This document shows positions 46,471-54,772 of a stretch of DNA of 64,000 nt, piece by piece. A model generated the notes under the pieces. The model was not told where the DNA came from. It was given only the letters and a program-made list of their open reading frames with translations, and did no database searches. Positions within the stretch are counted from its first letter, which is position 1. The number at the start of each line of letters is the position of its first letter. The stretch covers positions 62,001 to 126,000 of the forward strand of contig JAEYNP010000120.1 of the NCBI GenBank assembly GCA_023412495.1, given 5' to 3'. The DNA is from Pseudomonadota bacterium. Lineage in GTDB: Bacteria; Desulfobacterota; Desulfobulbia; Desulfobulbales; Desulfocapsaceae. The translations under genes were made by a program, and so were the position numbers.

Positions 46471-47391
46471 ATGGAATACAAAGTGCCTTTTCTGCCTGCG
46501 AGCAAAAGATTTTTCAAGATTTCAGAACTGGCTGGAAAGCGCTGGCCGAACGTCACCGAAGACCAGATTTATGAATGGCATGACATGGATTTTCGAGTGT
46601 CAGTCAATCTCGAAATTGGTGGCACTCCCTTAAAAATGGGGGATATCTCCACTGGCCATCACTGGAATGAGACTCCACACTTCGGCCAAGTAAACCTTAT
46701 GGCATTCTGGATGTTTTTCCCTAAGTTCTTCGCCTTTCGTTCAAACCCTGGGAGGTTATTCCGTCCACTTTTAGAAGACGATATGCAGTCGAAATTTCCC
46801 GATCTGCAGAAGTTGAAGAATTATCCTGAGATATTCAATTTTGATGCCCTGGATAAATCTTTTCTCATGATCGATACGGACAGCACGAAAGGGTTTGCTT
46901 TCAACAAACAAGGAAGCGTTCAAGGTCTCATGTTCTATGATGAAAAAGGCGTATTTCGTGCACCTGTTTTGTTCAACGAGGAAATAAAAATCTGGGAACC
47001 TACCACTATAGAAATCAAAAAAGAAGACCTGCTTATCAGGGCGTCTTCTGTTCAACTGCTTGAGGCGATAGCGCCGGAGATCACCCGCCCGGATTATCAG
47101 GTAAAAGGCAGTGGACTTTTCAATGCTGACGTGGAAGAGGCTGTGAAGCCTTTGGAAGAAAACCAGGAAACTCTGCAGTTACCACCGGGAGCTAAGACAC
47201 TGACAGGATGGAAACAAATTGCTTCTTATACTGGATTCTCTGTTTCTAACGCCCAACGGAAATACAGACCCGTTATCAGGTATGAAGGTGATTCAAAGAG
47301 AGTTCTTACCACCACAGCCGCAATCGATGAATTCAGGCTGAAGTCAGCCACCAAGAAAAAACGAAAGGAGCGAGGTGATGCAAAAAAATAG
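46471..47391 (+). CDS. Putative DNA-binding protein with two helix-turn-helix-like segments
   Basis: 306 aa with ATG 46471 (GAGGGGGCTTGTTGCC upstream). The N-terminus FFKISELAGKRWPNVTEDQIYEWHDM looks like an AlpA/MerR-type winged helix start; near the C-terminus TGWKQIASYTGFSVSNAQRKYRPV is a second HTH-like segment, ending in a basic KKKRKERGDAKK tail. The middle (about 90-230) has no recognised domain. It lies between int and alpA, the place where satellites often carry cargo or regulators. Base composition is less GC-rich than neighbours. Confidence 0.7.
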   Translation: MEYKVPFLPASKRFFKISELAGKRWPNVTEDQIYEWHDMDFRVSVNLEIGGTPLKMGDISTGHHWNETPHFGQVNLMAFWMFFPKFFAFRSNPGRLFRPLLEDDMQSKFPDLQKLKNYPEIFNFDALDKSFLMIDTDSTKGFAFNKQGSVQGLMFYDEKGVFRAPVLFNEEIKIWEPTTIEIKKEDLLIRASSVQLLEAIAPEITRPDYQVKGSGLFNADVEEAVKPLEENQETLQLPPGAKTLTGWKQIASYTGFSVSNAQRKYRPVIRYEGDSKRVLTTTAAIDEFRLKSATKKKRKERGDAKK

Positions 47392-47456
47392 CATTTTTAC
47401 CCGCATGCGCTCCTTGCTGCTACGCTCCTGATATTCTCTTGACACTCTCCTGATAC

Positions 47457-47479
47457 AAACCGCCTACCGCCGGCGGTTT
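47457..47479. promoter_or_regulatory. Inverted repeat upstream of alpA
   Basis: AAACCGCC (47457-47464) and GGCGGTTT (47472-47479) form an 8-bp perfect dyad about 80 nt before the AlpA start. A TTGACA hexamer is at 47439-47444. It may be an operator of the regulatory region. Confidence 0.4.
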
Positions 47480-47559
47480 GCTCAACCAGGCAGTATCGTC
47501 TACCCTCCGCACCATTGGAAGCCTTTGGCTGATCATGGAACCACTTTGGAGGGTAGAAC

Positions 47560-47796
47560 ATGCACAACCAGTCTCACAACACGGTCTTGCTCAGAAGGCC
47601 GGAAGTCGAACGGCGCACCGGCCTGAGAAGGTCAACCATCTACGCCAGGATGAAGGAAGGCACCTTCCCGCAATCCGTTTCGCTCGGTTACACCGTGGCC
47701 TGGGTGGAAGCCGAGGTTGACGCCTGGATCAACGCACGGATAAAGGCATCCAGAGGGGAAACGTCGCATAATGTTGGGCAAGCCGTAGCGGCGTAA
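47560..47796 (+). CDS. alpA: AlpA-family regulator/excisionase-like protein
   Basis: 78 aa, ATG 47560 after GGAGGGTAGAAC. MerR-like HTH of the phage AlpA type: LLRRPEVERRTGLRRSTIYARMKEGTFPQSVSLGYTVAWVEAEVDAWI. Such proteins activate or repress satellite promoters or act as excision factors. It is placed directly before the leader with the predicted antisense RNA and the replication genes, as in P4-like elements. Confidence 0.9.
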   Translation: MHNQSHNTVLLRRPEVERRTGLRRSTIYARMKEGTFPQSVSLGYTVAWVEAEVDAWINARIKASRGETSHNVGQAVAA

Positions 47797-47843
47797 GGCG
47801 GTTTTTCATGATGCCTGCCAAAATGCTTGCACGGGGGAAAAAA

Positions 47844-47909
47844 GTACCGTATCCTTCCGGTACCAAACTATCAGGGCGGCTCCCGTACGCCTTAAACCGG
47901 GATTTTTTT
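47844..47909 (+). ncRNA. Predicted C4/CI-like antisense RNA in the operon leader
   Basis: Starts with hairpin GTACCG/CGGTAC (47844-47849, 47858-47863), then a single-stranded ACTATCAGGGCG segment, then the terminator hairpin TCCCG/CGGGA (47881-47902) followed by TTTTTTT. The stretch 47868-47878 is exactly complementary to 48024-48034, and GGTACC 47859-47864 to 48039-48044, two blocks 150 nt downstream. Phage P1/P7 C4 and P4 CI RNAs work this way, as leader-derived RNAs that pair with a later leader segment in two blocks to stop gene expression. Confidence 0.6.
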
Positions 47910-47993
47910 ATTTGCGCGCATCCAGTTGCAAACGCCCTACCTGGTGTCCCTGCACGCCCGGATGCATGCGCACATCCAGAATTTGAATTTGCT

Positions 47994-48060
47994 CAAAGTG
48001 GGGGGTATCCGCGAGGACCCCGACGCCCTGATAGGCGTGGTACCACTTTGGGCATTTTTA
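47994..48060 (+). promoter_or_regulatory. Folded leader target of the antisense RNA with terminator
   Basis: An outer stem CAAAGTGG (47994-48001) / CCACTTTG (48043-48050) encloses two hairpins, one around TATCCGCGAGGA (48002-48021) and one ACGCC-CTGATA-GGCGT (48023-48038). It is followed by GGGCATTTTTATTT, so the folded form can terminate transcription. The loop CTGATA and the flanking GGTACC are the complements of the upstream small RNA. It ends 19 nt before the start of the next gene. Confidence 0.6.
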
Positions 48061-48078
48061 TTTCCTGGAGGCCATATC

Positions 48079-48585
48079 ATGCCTAGCAACACAAATGGAG
48101 TCAACGCCACCCCGTCTTTTCGCAATTCAATCGAGCTTTGCGAAGCCCTTCTCTACAAGAACAATTCCTTCCGCGCCCTGGGTGAGCTGCTTTCGTCAGC
48201 CAGCCTCTCCGCCTTCGATTCTGAGGGTTGGGAATCTTCCGGAAAAGAAAAAGCCGAGCAACGTCAATCCGGCCTGGGCCAGCTTTTTGAACTCATCATC
48301 GACGATCAGGAAAGGGCTATCGAACTCTTCATGGAAGAGTATTTCGACAGCGACGAGCACTTGCTGAAGGCGGCAGCCGGCAAGTTGAACCTGGCCAAAC
48401 AAGGCGCCTTCATCGGCGGCCGCATACCGGAAAGAGATTTCAAAGAGGCTATTGAAGGCCTGCACACGGTCATTTCGCGCAACAACGGGCTGCGGCCGAT
48501 CGCCGAAGCCATGATTGAAGCGCTCGACCAGTACGCGCCCCTGAGCGTTCGCAAAGTTGCCAAAGCTGCCAATGGGGGTGAGTGA
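48079..48585 (+). CDS. Unknown protein, first gene after RNA-controlled leader
   Basis: 168 aa, ATG 48079 after CTGGAGGCC. No recognised domain: acidic, helical (RNSIELCEALLYKNNSFRALGELLSS, QLFELIIDDQERAIELFMEEYFD). The open frame continues upstream to 47926 across the folded leader, but that part is more simply explained as RNA structure. Its TGA overlaps the next ATG (TGATG), so it is coupled to the downstream small gene and primase. A role in copy control or replication is inferred from position. Confidence 0.75.
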   Translation: MPSNTNGVNATPSFRNSIELCEALLYKNNSFRALGELLSSASLSAFDSEGWESSGKEKAEQRQSGLGQLFELIIDDQERAIELFMEEYFDSDEHLLKAAAGKLNLAKQGAFIGGRIPERDFKEAIEGLHTVISRNNGLRPIAEAMIEALDQYAPLSVRKVAKAANGGE

Positions 48586-48827
48586 TGGAAAAGACTGACA
48601 AGAACAGCGCCCCGGACAACCGGCGATTCTGCGGCCTGCAGCCCCTGATATCGCAACTCAAGGAGATCGCCACCGCCGGCAACTGGCACACCTTCGACGA
48701 AATCTACGCGGTGGTGGAAGAGCTGCAGCGCCTCGACGACGCGTTGTCGCGGCTCCGGTACGAGCGGTCATATGTCGATGAGGCGGACATTGACCAGGCC
48801 ATTGACCGCTTGCGGAAGGGGGCATGA
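48585..48827 (+). CDS. Small helical protein of the replication operon
   Basis: 80 aa. ATG 48585 overlaps the previous stop, and its own TGA (48825-48827) overlaps the primase start. Amphipathic helices (FDEIYAVVEELQRLDDALSRLRYERS) and an acidic stretch, no recognised family. Tight overlaps on both sides mark it as a real operon member. Confidence 0.75.
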   Translation: MEKTDKNSAPDNRRFCGLQPLISQLKEIATAGNWHTFDEIYAVVEELQRLDDALSRLRYERSYVDEADIDQAIDRLRKGA

Positions 48828-51610
48828 TGGGAACCGATTTTGCCACCCTCAAAGAGAGAACAGACCTGGCCGAATACATCGCCGGGCGCACCGGGGGAGC
48901 GCTCAAGAAAGCCGGATCTGACACTCTGAACCTTTCAGAATGTCCGTTCTGCGGCGGTCATGAGTGCTTCCGGATCACCATATCAAAGCAGGTCTTCCAC
49001 TGCTACCAGTGCGATAAGCACGGTGATGTTTTCGACTTCATTATGCTTCAAGACGGTTGCAACCAGAATGAAGCCCTGGCCATCCTGGCGAAAGCTCAGG
49101 GCTACCAGCTCACCGTCCAGCCAGCCCCTGGGCCAGCCAGGCCACCGACCAGGGAAGAGCAGGCCTTGCAGATCCGCAACGCGATCTTTGAAGCTGCGGC
49201 CGAGTATTACAACGCTGCCTTGTTGGAGGACAGCCGGGCGCTCGGATACCAACGAAAGACTCGGTGCCACACCGTGGAGACGCTCAAGGCCTTCCGGATC
49301 GGCTATGCTGACGGCCGGCTGTGCGAGCACCTGAAAGGCAAGGGCTTTACCGATGACCATACGATCAGCTCCGGCTTGGTCAAGGTGAAGAACGGCAAGC
49401 TGCAGGACTTCTTTCACCGTGACCTTTTCATTTACCCCCACCTGTGCCACCAAGGGCAGGTGGAGGGCTTCTCGATCAAGGATCAGTGGAAGAAGTCCAA
49501 GTACCGGCTGCCTGGCGAGTATTGGGGCAAAGGCTGCATGTTCTACAACATGCGGGCCTTTGCCGGCAAAGAGCTGATCCTGGTCGAAGGTGAAAACGAT
49601 CTGCTTTCGGTCTTCGGCCGGGGCGGCTTCGAACACGTTGCCGCCACCAACGGCCAGATATCGGAAGCGCAGCTTGCATACCTGGCGGATTGGGCGCCGG
49701 GCAAGACCATTTACCTGTGCTTTGACAACGACGCCGGCGGGCAGAAGCACACGGAGAAGGTCTGCAACGTGCTTAAGAAGATCTGCCTGCCGAATGTCAT
49801 GGCCAAGATGTTCAAGGCCGATGTGGTGCAGCTCCGGCTGATCCGCTTCGACGGCGAGTGCAAGGACATCGACGAATACCTCAAAGGTATCAAGGGTGAC
49901 CCGAAAGCCGCCCTGGCTACCCTGCTCAAGGGGGCTGAGCAGTACTTTCCGCCCCTGCGGGAATTGAAAGACCTGTATTCCGCCTGGGTGCGCGATCCTG
50001 ACGAGGACCGCAAGTTTGACTATGACACGTTTGGCAAGATCTGCTTCGAGTGGTTCCAGGCGCGCGGCAATTTCTTTATCGATGGGGACGAAGCCCACCT
50101 CACTTTCGACAACAGGGATTACCGCATAGGCCCCAACGCACTTTTCAAGGCCCTGCTCTATGATCAGGCCGGAATCAACGCGGCCACCAACGGGGCCCGG
50201 CTGGTTTTTCAGAACATCGAAAGCCAGGCTTTTCTTCGGGGCAAACGGGCTTCGGTGCCGGGATGGATTTTCACCAACCTCAAAGAGAACACGGTCTATT
50301 TCAACCTTTGCGGCGAACATAACACCTTGCTCAAGATCGGGCCTGGGAGAATCGAGGTAGTACCCAACGGCACCAACGCCGAGCGGGTGTTCCTGCGCAA
50401 ATCTCCGAAGATGCACCCCATCCGCTTCATTCAGGATGCGGACGTGAAGAAGGGCATGGCCGGCCTGAAAAAACTTTTTTTCGACAACCTGGCTTGCGAT
50501 CCGGCCGACCGCTATTTCGTGGTCTGCCTGCTCTTCAACGTGGTGTTGCTCCAATACGTTAAGGCCAGGGGCATCACCAAATTTTCCGGGACCAAGGGGT
50601 GCGGCAAGACGTCGGCCGCCTCGATGCTCTCCGCGATCATCTACGGCGAGGACTGCGTGACAACAGGTTCCGCGGCTTCTGATTTTTCGGAAGCCGCGGT
50701 ATCCCCGTTGACCATTTCTGATAACCTGGAATCGGATGCGGTACGGGGCGGAAAGCGTGACTTTCTGCTGACTGCGGCAACCGGCATCACCAGGCAGAAG
50801 AGGAAGGCCGGCAGCGACTCGGAGAACGTATACGAGCGATCGTGCACACAACTGCTTGTCACCTCGATTGAGCCGTTCGTCGAGCCGGAGCTGATCGAGC
50901 GGACCAACGAAATAATCTTTGACAAGCAGTACCACAATCCGGACTTCAAGGAGTCTGTGGTCGTGGAAACCGACCTGCAGGAGTCCCGCAACCTGATATG
51001 GAGCACGGTATTCAAGATCGTATCAAACGACATCCTGCCGGATCTGGAGCGGAAGAAGGCCGATGCGCTGAAGGTCATCCGCAAGGCTTATCCGAATCAT
51101 GCGAAATCGAGGCTGAATGAGCTGTACGCCATGCTCTATCTGATCCTTGGGGAAGTAGTCAAATACATCTCCAAGGATGCGCAGAAGAGCGGCACTGGCG
51201 AAGACAGGTGGATCCTGGACCAATGGATAAAGAACCAGAACTACCGGGCCTTTGAGTCGGAGCAGGACAGCAACAAGATTCTGTATGGCCTTGATGCGCT
51301 CTGCATGGAGTACGAGTTACGACCGGAAAGCTTCTCTGATGGTTACGGGATCACAGTTGAAACCAACATGGATGACAAGGGGGGCGTCAAGGAGTTGGTC
51401 TTTTACGCTTCGGCAAAACGGCTATACATGGCTTTTGACCGGCTGGCCAAACACAGTGGCATTGCCAACCCGTTCCGTTCCCCTTCACAGCTTGGGGCGA
51501 GAATAGGCGATGCCCTGGAGGTGATGAAAAAGTCCGGGTGGCTGTTTGCGCACAACGCAAAGACCATCCGGGGCGAACGCTTCCACCGTTTCGTCAGGCG
51601 CATTGGTTAG
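48824..51610 (+). CDS. Primase-helicase replication protein
   Basis: 928 aa. A CHC2 zinc finger with Cys40, Cys43, Cys60, Cys63 (CPFCGG...HCYQCDKHGDVFDFI), a DnaG-type TOPRIM domain at about 248-320 (ELILVEGENDLLSVFG, CFDNDAGG), and an ATPase with Walker A GTKGCGKTSA near residue 590. This combination of primase and helicase in one chain is the satellite/plasmid type (P4 alpha-like in logic). ATG 48824 and ATG 48827 both fit the overlap. It should recognise the iteron region that begins 190 nt after its stop. Confidence 0.92.
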   Translation: MMGTDFATLKERTDLAEYIAGRTGGALKKAGSDTLNLSECPFCGGHECFRITISKQVFHCYQCDKHGDVFDFIMLQDGCNQNEALAILAKAQGYQLTVQPAPGPARPPTREEQALQIRNAIFEAAAEYYNAALLEDSRALGYQRKTRCHTVETLKAFRIGYADGRLCEHLKGKGFTDDHTISSGLVKVKNGKLQDFFHRDLFIYPHLCHQGQVEGFSIKDQWKKSKYRLPGEYWGKGCMFYNMRAFAGKELILVEGENDLLSVFGRGGFEHVAATNGQISEAQLAYLADWAPGKTIYLCFDNDAGGQKHTEKVCNVLKKICLPNVMAKMFKADVVQLRLIRFDGECKDIDEYLKGIKGDPKAALATLLKGAEQYFPPLRELKDLYSAWVRDPDEDRKFDYDTFGKICFEWFQARGNFFIDGDEAHLTFDNRDYRIGPNALFKALLYDQAGINAATNGARLVFQNIESQAFLRGKRASVPGWIFTNLKENTVYFNLCGEHNTLLKIGPGRIEVVPNGTNAERVFLRKSPKMHPIRFIQDADVKKGMAGLKKLFFDNLACDPADRYFVVCLLFNVVLLQYVKARGITKFSGTKGCGKTSAASMLSAIIYGEDCVTTGSAASDFSEAAVSPLTISDNLESDAVRGGKRDFLLTAATGITRQKRKAGSDSENVYERSCTQLLVTSIEPFVEPELIERTNEIIFDKQYHNPDFKESVVVETDLQESRNLIWSTVFKIVSNDILPDLERKKADALKVIRKAYPNHAKSRLNELYAMLYLILGEVVKYISKDAQKSGTGEDRWILDQWIKNQNYRAFESEQDSNKILYGLDALCMEYELRPESFSDGYGITVETNMDDKGGVKELVFYASAKRLYMAFDRLAKHSGIANPFRSPSQLGARIGDALEVMKKSGWLFAHNAKTIRGERFHRFVRRIG

Positions 51611-51801
51611 GCAAAGTACGACAAAGTGGCAGCCCAATTTTCGGGAAGGTCAGGCCGGTTTTCCCCTCAAAAAGGGTAAGGTCAGGCCGAAAATGGCTAA
51701 GGTTACAAATTGATAGGCAAAAAATCGTGTAAAAAAAGGTCCGTTTTAATAAAAATGACAGCTAGGTTTTAAAAAATAACGGGCGGATATGTGAAAACCG
51801 T

Positions 51802-52079
51802 GCACCATTGCACCCTACTTATATTAAATATATAAAATTATTATAAAAAAGAGGGTGCAATCTAGGGTGCAATGTGGGTGCAATGTGGGTGCAATCCTTT
51901 TTGAGGGTGCAATCCTCTTTTCGAGTGGGGTGCAAAGTTTTTTCGGTGCATAAGCTATGAGAATCAAAAACAAAAACAGATGCTTTTTTGCGGGCGGGTG
52001 TAATCCCCCAATAGGATTGCACCCTCGAAAAATAGCGCAAATACAGCGCGATATATCAAAAGGGTGCAATGGTGCAAGG
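51802..52079 (+). other. Iteron-type replication origin
   Basis: At least ten copies of GGGTGCAAT or close variants: direct at 51853, 51865, 51876, 51887, 51905, 51928, 51996 (one mismatch), 52062 and GGTGCAAGG at 52071; inverted (ATTGCACCC) at 51807 and 52016. The first four are spaced 11-12 nt apart, one helical turn. A very AT-rich tract lies at 51816-51850. This is the classic form of a replication origin bound by an initiator, and it follows the primase-helicase gene. Confidence 0.8.
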
Positions 52080-52122
52080 TTTTGGAAAAACACACCCATC
52101 CTTCTTTTGAGGGGGAAAAGCC

Positions 52123-52590
52123 ATGAAAAAGGCCATCAGGGTCTTCGAACCAGTGACGGCAGACCAGCTTAAGCTGCTCCATTCCGCTCCATCATGGGCG
52201 GCTGGCGCCGGGGTGTCCCTGGGCCGGCTGTACGAGGACGTGGCGGGCCTGGCGGGGATCCCGAGCATGAGCGCATTGTCGAAGCAGGAAGCCGCCTTCC
52301 TGATTGGCCGGCTGAAAGGCGAACATGGGCGAAGATACCCTGCGCCGCCCCGGTATGAAAACGAGGTGGCCGGGGATGCGGCCGGCTTGCCGAGCTTCTA
52401 CCACGTCCGGGACATTCGGTTGATGCTTCGGGATCTGGCCTGGGACAAGGAAAAGATTGAAGGCTGGCTGCTCAAGTGGCGGGGAGCGAAGAACATCCGG
52501 GCTCTTGATCGGCAGAACGCTCAAGGCACCTGGACAGCCTTGAAAAACATCGTCGCTCGGGAAGTGGGCCAGGATCTGGCAAAACAATAG
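52123..52590 (+). CDS. Phage-like protein, possible GemA/Gp16 relative
   Basis: 155 aa, ATG 52123 after GAGGGGGAAAAGCC. The pattern of an N-terminal helical region (GRLYEDVAGLAGIPSMSALSKQEAAFLIGRLKGE) is weakly like Mu Gp16/GemA regulatory proteins; the C-terminal half (FYHVRDIRLMLRDLAWDKEKIEGWLLKWRGAKNIR) is unassigned. First gene after the origin. Confidence 0.6.
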   Translation: MKKAIRVFEPVTADQLKLLHSAPSWAAGAGVSLGRLYEDVAGLAGIPSMSALSKQEAAFLIGRLKGEHGRRYPAPPRYENEVAGDAAGLPSFYHVRDIRLMLRDLAWDKEKIEGWLLKWRGAKNIRALDRQNAQGTWTALKNIVAREVGQDLAKQ

Positions 52591-52608
52591 GAGAGGGATA
52601 AAAGAACA

Positions 52609-52833
52609 ATGGAAGAGTATTCAGCGAAGGCACGAAGTCTGCTCGATCTGCTGACGGAACAAGAAGTGTTGCAGCTCCGGAAGAACCATCCCTTCAAAGT
52701 TGATCGTAACGAGAAGATCCGGGAGTTTCACCGGCGCGGAGTTGCGCAACACGTGCTTGCCGAGATCTGCGGCATGAGCCATAAGGCAATAAGCAAGATC
52801 TGCAAGCCTGAGCAGCCTGCAGGCCAGGCTTGA
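52609..52833 (+). CDS. Small helix-turn-helix protein
   Basis: 74 aa. ATG 52609 has AGGAGAGG about 15 nt upstream. RNEKIREFHRRGVAQHVLAEICGMSHKAISKICK is a resolvase/TetR-like HTH of the Hin-recombinase type. It overlaps the open frame of the tyrosine recombinase, so it may be a partner or regulator. Confidence 0.65.
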   Translation: MEEYSAKARSLLDLLTEQEVLQLRKNHPFKVDRNEKIREFHRRGVAQHVLAEICGMSHKAISKICKPEQPAGQA

Positions 52834-52850
52834 GCCGGGCGGGTGGCGCT

Positions 52851-54131
52851 ATGTCGTTTCTTGAGACCAAGCAAGGGAAAGAGCTTTTTGACCAGTATCT
52901 GAAGAAGTACAAGGGCGGAAGCCAACGGGTGTACCGATCTGAGGTTCAGCAATTTTTCGAGTTCAAGGATAGCGCCCTGGGGGCGGTAGGTGCCGGGCTG
53001 TTGCATGAGTACCAGGAGAAGCTTGCCGGTGAGCATTCGCCGGCTACGACCAAGCGCAAGTTTTCCATCCTCAACGGTTTTTTCAAGTTCCTTCAAAAGC
53101 AAGTTAAAGGCTTTGTAAACCCGATTCAAAACCTGGGCGATTTTAAAACCCACCGGGGCGCCCGGAGCATCGAGCTGCAGAAGTATCTTGCCGCCTTCCT
53201 GGCCGAGCAGAACACCAGCAACACCAGGCGCAGCTATGAGAATCAGGTGAAGCTCTTCTTCACCTGGGCCGGGAAGGATCTGGCCGAGATCGAGCGGGCG
53301 GATATCCTGGCCTATCGTGACTTTCTCAAGGCGGAGAAGGGCCACAAGGATACGACGATTTGGAACAAGTTCATTGCATTAAACCGCTTCTTCAAGTTCG
53401 TCGAGCGGGAGAACCGGAAGTTCAAGAACCCCATCCTTTTCAGGGAACTCAAGTTGATCTTCCCGAAAAAGGACAAGGGGTATTACAGCGTCCTTTCGTC
53501 GCGGGAAGCCGAGAAGCTTTTGAAGCAGGTCAACCGCCGGACCGCCATCGGCCGGCGCGATTATGCCTTGCTGCTGATCATCCTTGTATACGGGCTCCGG
53601 GCCAACGAGGTGACGCGGATCCGGCACCGCAACATTGAGCCGGAGCGGGTGAAGGGCCAGCAACGAATCTGGATCGTTGACCGGAAGGGCCGATTCCAGA
53701 ACCGGCCGGAAACCGCCATCATCATCAACGGCCGGACCTTGCGCGCCTGGGACGAATGGCTTGATGTGGTCAAAATGCAGGGGGTGAAGGTCCATGCTGA
53801 CCTGCCGGTCTTCCTGCCGTTCATCTATGACCGAAACAACAATGACCTGGTTGTGCGGCGGGAGAAGGTAATCAAACCGCTGTCGGTGAAGGCGGTTGAA
53901 AACATCGTGAGGAAGTACCTGGACAAGGCCAAGGTGAGCCGGGAAGGGAAGACATTGAGCCCGCATGCCTTGCGGCATACGGCCTTCACCATGCTCGCTC
54001 AGGAAGGCGTCAAGCTGCAGGATATTCAAAAGCTGGCAGGGCACCAGGATATCAACACGACCATGATTTACGTGCATGCTGCACAGAGTTTCGACGATCA
54101 CCCGGGCATGCATAGCCCTCTGAACAAATAG
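52851..54131 (+). CDS. Second tyrosine recombinase, XerC/D-like with two SAM-like domains
   Basis: 426 aa from ATG 52851. Two N-terminal SAM-like core-binding regions appear in tandem (about residues 5-90 and 105-190), each with the VYRSEVQQFF / RRSYENQVKLFFTWAG pattern. The catalytic domain follows with Arg in GLRANEVTRIRH (about 247), Lys in DRKGRF, His-x-x-Arg in SPHALRHTAFTML (about 370), His in LAGHQD and Tyr in MIYVH. All catalytic residues are present. It is independent of the P4-type integrase, so it likely serves another site, such as dimer resolution or cassette movement. Confidence 0.88.
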   Translation: MSFLETKQGKELFDQYLKKYKGGSQRVYRSEVQQFFEFKDSALGAVGAGLLHEYQEKLAGEHSPATTKRKFSILNGFFKFLQKQVKGFVNPIQNLGDFKTHRGARSIELQKYLAAFLAEQNTSNTRRSYENQVKLFFTWAGKDLAEIERADILAYRDFLKAEKGHKDTTIWNKFIALNRFFKFVERENRKFKNPILFRELKLIFPKKDKGYYSVLSSREAEKLLKQVNRRTAIGRRDYALLLIILVYGLRANEVTRIRHRNIEPERVKGQQRIWIVDRKGRFQNRPETAIIINGRTLRAWDEWLDVVKMQGVKVHADLPVFLPFIYDRNNNDLVVRREKVIKPLSVKAVENIVRKYLDKAKVSREGKTLSPHALRHTAFTMLAQEGVKLQDIQKLAGHQDINTTMIYVHAAQSFDDHPGMHSPLNK

Positions 54132-54132
54132 A

Positions 54133-54171
54133 AAAAGCCGTCTGCGGAGGCAAGACCCGCACACGGCTTTT
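54133..54171 (+). terminator. Rho-independent terminator after second recombinase
   Basis: AAAAGCCGT (54133-54141) pairs with ACGGCTTTT (54163-54171), with an inner TGCGG/CCGCA, and a T-run. It starts just after the stop codon. Confidence 0.8.
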
Positions 54172-54273
54172 CTGTGAGAGGAACCACCTCCCTTATGCTG
54201 AAAGCTCTATGAGTTAACCACATCAAGAGGAAAAAACATAGAAAAAGGTTAAGAGGAGTGCGGGAGGGAGTGA

Positions 54274-54567
54274 ATGAAAAGCTATACCTTTGATGACTTG
54301 CCCGATGAAGCATTGCCGGACATAAATGAGTTGAAAGGCGATCTACACATGCTTGCTGAAAAGATCGGGGTAAGAGCGGCACTTCGAGTGTCTGAGGTGT
54401 TTGCTGGAACCCCGGCAAACTTGGGGGGGACTCGCCGGTATCTGGTTCGCTGGCGTGATAAACAAATGAGGATGGAATATGACAAGGGTGGTATTTCGGT
54501 TGCCCAACTGGCCAGAAAGTACGGAATCAGTGACCGGCATACGTATAACATTCTCGGGCAGAGTTGA
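54274..54567 (+). CDS. Mor-family transcription activator
   Basis: 97 aa. Matches Mu Mor-type proteins: DLHMLAEKIGVRAALRVSEVFAGTPANLGGTRRYLVRWRDKQMRMEYD then the C-terminal HTH GGISVAQLARKYGISDRHTYNIL. ATG 54274 follows GGGAGGGAGTG. Mor activates phage middle or late promoters. In a capsid-free element it may read or drive helper-phage-like promoters. Followed by palindromic repeats that could be its sites. Confidence 0.85.
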   Translation: MKSYTFDDLPDEALPDINELKGDLHMLAEKIGVRAALRVSEVFAGTPANLGGTRRYLVRWRDKQMRMEYDKGGISVAQLARKYGISDRHTYNILGQS

Positions 54568-54625
54568 TCTGTCCCTACAGACAAAAAAGGTGAATGAGCT
54601 GGGCATAAAAAGGACGGACAGAATG

Positions 54626-54772
54626 CTGCGGCATCCCCCGCGCTGTTATGGCAACTATCGATCCGCAGCTCAGCTGTCATAACCGTGGCGATGAGTGGAC
54701 AGCGGACGGGACCCTGCGGTGCCCCCGCACTGTATGGCGATTATCGATCCGCAGCTCAATCGCCATAACCGT
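54626..54772. repeat. Two tandem ~60-nt repeats, each a hairpin with conserved loop
   Basis: Copies at 54626-54686 and 54714-54772 (period 88). Each has a CTGCGG...CCCCCGC start, then arms around the conserved loop TATCGATCCGCAGCTCA. In copy 2 the arms are a perfect 10-bp pair TATGGCGATT/AATCGCCATA; in copy 1 they are TTATGGCAACT/AGCTGTCATAA with one mismatch and one wobble. The stems differ in sequence yet keep pairing, while the loop is constant. Confidence 0.75.

Noticed and set aside
47808..48086. 92-codon ORF and upstream extension of the 48079 gene
   Set aside because: They overlap the folded leader and predicted antisense RNA; no good ribosome binding site. They could be Ash/Kil-like reading frames of P4-type leaders, but sequence alone does not support that.
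54626..54772. Integron attC sites
   Set aside because: The arms lack RYYYAAC/GTTRRRY ends and no integron integrase gene is present; they are tandem hairpins of another kind.
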